Of a DNA stretch of 64,000 bases, positions 61,913-64,000 are shown one piece after another. The notes under the pieces are model-generated. The model made no database searches and had not been told where the DNA came from. It was given only the letters and a program-made list of their open reading frames with translations. The first letter of the stretch is position 1; every line of letters starts with the position of its first letter. Source of the stretch: Butyrivibrio sp. INlla16 (GTDB taxonomy: Bacteria; Bacillota; Clostridia; Lachnospirales; Lachnospiraceae); contig NZ_FMYB01000001.1 in the NCBI RefSeq assembly GCF_900104155.1, forward strand, positions 1 to 64,000, written 5' to 3'. The position numbers and the translations under genes are program-made.

Positions 61913-63217
61913 TTACTTACTCTCCCTTGTCTTCTTTTCCTTAATAATTGGAACATCATAATCATTGGTGCTTATCTCAACACCGATTCCCTCAGCAGTC
62001 AGCCTTCTGCAAAGGTTCAGCATCGTGGGATGATTGGTGAAGGCCGAACACTCTCCGAACACCATTTTATCCCTGAAGCTGCATATGGTTATCTGCTCCT
62101 TGGAAGCAGTCATAAACGCCGCAAATCTCTCTATGAAAGGAGTCACCTCAGCGGGCATTTTTATAACACCCATATTTGAAATCGAAGTCGTCACACCTTT
62201 CTTGGCAGCAGCATCAAACTGTCCTACGACATAATCCTTTATGAAAAGCGGCACAACCTTTATCGCTATATTATGCTCAAGCGCCGCATAAGAATTCATG
62301 GTCTCATTAATTCTTGAAGGCTCAAGCTGCTTCTTAAAAGCTGCATTCACCACATCTATAATGCTCTGCAGCGTATTGTCAAAATCCATGGGATCATATT
62401 TTATGCTTATTACCCCAAAGAAATTTCTCGCTGTGTAAGATTGAAAATACTGCCTCAGGTTTACCGGCACACTTACAACAATAGGCTTTTTCTTCTGTGC
62501 AGTCGACATCGTATCTATTATGGCTGCGATATAAACCGCAGTCGAAAGGACTCCAACTGTTGAGCCATACTTCTCGGCAAGCTTTTTGAAAGCCTTAGCT
62601 GAAACACAGGCTTCAACAATATGTGACTCATTGTTACTGTCAACTTCTCCGTGAAGCTGATAAGCATTGTTTGAAGAAAGGCTCTTTAGCTGCTTTAAGC
62701 CTTTCTGGTTCTGATAAAAATGCCTGAAGGCATCGTTATTTTTCTCCTGAAGAGATGAAATTTCCGCTGCGAAGAAATCGTCATCCACATGAAAATCATG
62801 AGCAATCTCGAGATATCTCGTCACCATACGCCTAAAGAACATGAACGCACCCGTTCCGTCAGCCAGCACATGGAACATCTCTATGCTTATGCGTCTCTTA
62901 TAATAAAACACTCTGTATAAAAGACTCTTTTTACCGGGAAGATACAGCGCACTGCAGGGAGGCAGATGCTCCTCTTCCACTTCACAGGAAAGGTTTGAAT
63001 CCTCAAGGTAATACCAGAAAAGTCCTCTCCTTAAAATGCAATTGAAAAAAGGGTATTCGACGATGGACTCATCAAGCGCCCTTTGTAATATGACCGGATC
63101 AATCTCCTCAAACAGTTCGCAGGAAATACGAAAAACTCTCGTATTTGCCCCGCTAACTGTTGAAGGAATGATCTTTGCAGCGTTATCAAGTTTGTACCAA
63201 TTTGTATGTCTTTCCAT
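61913..63217 (-). CDS. Condensation-fold acyltransferase (alcohol-acetyltransferase-like)
   Basis: A 434-residue protein of the CoA-dependent acyltransferase superfamily (condensation, CAT and alcohol acetyltransferase). The active-site HxxxDG is in EMFHVLADGTGAFMFF (~residues 133-140), and a C-terminal half follows with PIVVSVPVNLRQYFQSYTARNFFGVISIKYDP, which carries the usual NFFG-type bridge. Expected to move an acyl group to a hydroxyl. In an operon with DUF6320 and an esterase; 18 bp after the stop of the gene cut by the window edge. Acceptor and donor unknown. Confidence 0.87.
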   Translation of the reverse strand: MERHTNWYKLDNAAKIIPSTVSGANTRVFRISCELFEEIDPVILQRALDESIVEYPFFNCILRRGLFWYYLEDSNLSCEVEEEHLPPCSALYLPGKKSLLYRVFYYKRRISIEMFHVLADGTGAFMFFRRMVTRYLEIAHDFHVDDDFFAAEISSLQEKNNDAFRHFYQNQKGLKQLKSLSSNNAYQLHGEVDSNNESHIVEACVSAKAFKKLAEKYGSTVGVLSTAVYIAAIIDTMSTAQKKKPIVVSVPVNLRQYFQSYTARNFFGVISIKYDPMDFDNTLQSIIDVVNAAFKKQLEPSRINETMNSYAALEHNIAIKVVPLFIKDYVVGQFDAAAKKGVTTSISNMGVIKMPAEVTPFIERFAAFMTASKEQITICSFRDKMVFGECSAFTNHPTMLNLCRRLTAEGIGVEISTNDYDVPIIKEKKTRESK

Positions 63218-63235
63218 TGTTAATAGTTATCTGTA

Positions 63236-64000
63236 TCACAGATTCTCAACAGTCTCTGTGACAGGCTCAATAGGTGATGTCTTTACTCTGTAAATAACAT
63301 CCTCTAATGAGATGAATTTTTTCTCCTGTATAAATTTTAAATATTTAGGTGTGAGTCTCATAGTTATGCGGGGCTCGAGAGCCTTATTTACTCTCTCACT
63401 TATAGTCTTGCAGGCATCTGCGGGATCATGAGCCATACTCTTACTGAGTACGCACAAAAGTGTTCCCACTGTCTGAACAAGACCGCTCATATTGGCATCA
63501 GAACCGGCATCTACAGACTGCAATGAGCTGACACTCCATTTTTTCTTCTCCGAATAGATTCCGTATTCGCAGTCAACCTCAACAAGCCTCTGCGTTTTAA
63601 GATCGCGAAGCCACGCCGTGTTGCCTCTTACAAAAATATCCTGAACCTGGAACAACGTTCCATTGTAGGGGAAGGTAACATTTTCACAGCCGGTCATCGT
63701 AATATCAGCCTGGATTCTTGCCACTTCATCCTCTTTTTCCATGGCTTCCCAGCTTGCTTCACCCTCGGGGCCGTTCTCAAACTCCCCAAAAGGTCTCTGC
63801 TCCGGCTCCATATCCTCCAAGTCCTTCTGAGAAATACGCTTACGCGCTCTTCCTTCAAGGCGGTGTTTATCGTGATAATATATTGCACGTCCGCCCATGG
63901 TGGGATATGCAACGGTAAACCTGTCCGCAGCACCTTCTTCAAAAGGTCCGCAGAGCGGATGGATTGATCTTTTTCTTCCAAAATAGTCCGTATCAAAGAT
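63236..64000 (-). CDS. Unknown protein, 5' end outside the window
   Basis: The frame is open from its stop at 63236 to the window edge; 254 residues are seen and the start is missing. An internal Met at 63898 is not a likely start, since the in-frame sequence before it (DYFGRKRSIHPLCGPFEEG, then RFTVAYPTMGG) reads like real protein. A charged Glu-rich stretch follows, then WLRDLKTQRLVEVDCEYGIYSE and a helical C-terminal part (CKTISERVNKALEPRITMRLTPKYLKFIQEKK). I do not recognise a family. As the first seen gene of the operon it may work with the acyltransferase, DUF6320 and esterase. Confidence 0.7.
   Translation of the reverse strand: MFDTDYFGRKRSIHPLCGPFEEGAADRFTVAYPTMGGRAIYYHDKHRLEGRARKRISQKDLEDMEPEQRPFGEFENGPEGEASWEAMEKEDEVARIQADITMTGCENVTFPYNGTLFQVQDIFVRGNTAWLRDLKTQRLVEVDCEYGIYSEKKKWSVSSLQSVDAGSDANMSGLVQTVGTLLCVLSKSMAHDPADACKTISERVNKALEPRITMRLTPKYLKFIQEKKFISLEDVIYRVKTSPIEPVTETVENL

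Noticed and set aside
1..64000. Prophage, insertion sequence or integrated element
   Set aside because: No integrase, transposase, phage structural gene or attachment-site duplication beside the three tRNA genes was seen.

Overview
The window looks like chromosomal DNA of an anaerobic, polysaccharide-degrading member of the Lachnospiraceae (Butyrivibrio, Pseudobutyrivibrio or Lachnospira type). This is inferred from gene content: a GH115 xylan alpha-glucuronidase, a GH13 lipoprotein, Lys-rich BspA-type LRR proteins with WWLR-type domains, a QueH-type queuosine enzyme, the clostridial one-chain PurL, an ECF sigma/anti-sigma pair beside a vWA lipoprotein, and DUF6320 next to an alcohol-acetyltransferase-like protein. 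No species can be fixed. Most genes lie on the minus strand. I see no insertion sequence, prophage, plasmid replication gene or CRISPR array.

Layout. 1-1609: tRNA-Met with promoter and terminator, an M42 aminopeptidase and a long intergenic repeat. 1614-4076: secreted LRR protein. 4335-8340: FrhB-like iron-sulfur protein, argS, an alkyltransferase-like protein and queH. 8434-11459: GNAT, Nudix, an anion permease and a UPF0340 protein. 11517-15076: anti-sigma, ECF sigma and vWA lipoprotein. 15282-19987: three secreted proteins. 20169-22173: CobW-like GTPase and an alpha/beta hydrolase. 22281-30734: purL-carA-carB. 30865-34306: TetR and a hypothetical gene, then divergent VanZ and GH13. tRNA-Trp at 34430. 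34602-42699: secreted protein, GH115 and a heterodimeric ABC exporter. 42827-49973: PilZ protein, C1 peptidase, Nudix, acyltransferase, chemoreceptor. 50268-51853: DAHP synthase and MscL. tRNA-Gly at 51934. 52007-57692: two lipoproteins and an unknown protein. 57870-58225: a regular array of inverted repeats. 58420-59749: an LPXTG protein and its class B sortase. 59932-64000: an operon with a Notum/pectin-acetylesterase-like hydrolase, DUF6320, a condensation-fold acyltransferase and a gene cut by the window edge.

How the genes fit together. The extracellular programme dominates: lipoproteins, LRR/Big2 proteins, sortase plus substrate, cysteine peptidase and glycosidase. The cytoplasmic genes mostly serve translation and tRNA modification (argS, queH, tRNAs) and the glutamine-dependent purine and pyrimidine/arginine pathways (purL-carAB).

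Structures not explained by ordinary genes: (1) seven 38-nt inverted repeats at an exact 53-bp period (57870-58225); (2) an 18-bp palindrome placed exactly 21 nt before the -10 box of two different secreted-protein genes; (3) a perfect 9-bp dyad wrapped around the -10 box of the DAHP synthase gene; (4) six same-oriented palindromic intergenic repeats, one inside carAB; (5) a papain-like domain fused in frame to one half of the ABC exporter; (6) a folded leader with a possible 10-codon peptide before the ECF sigma gene.
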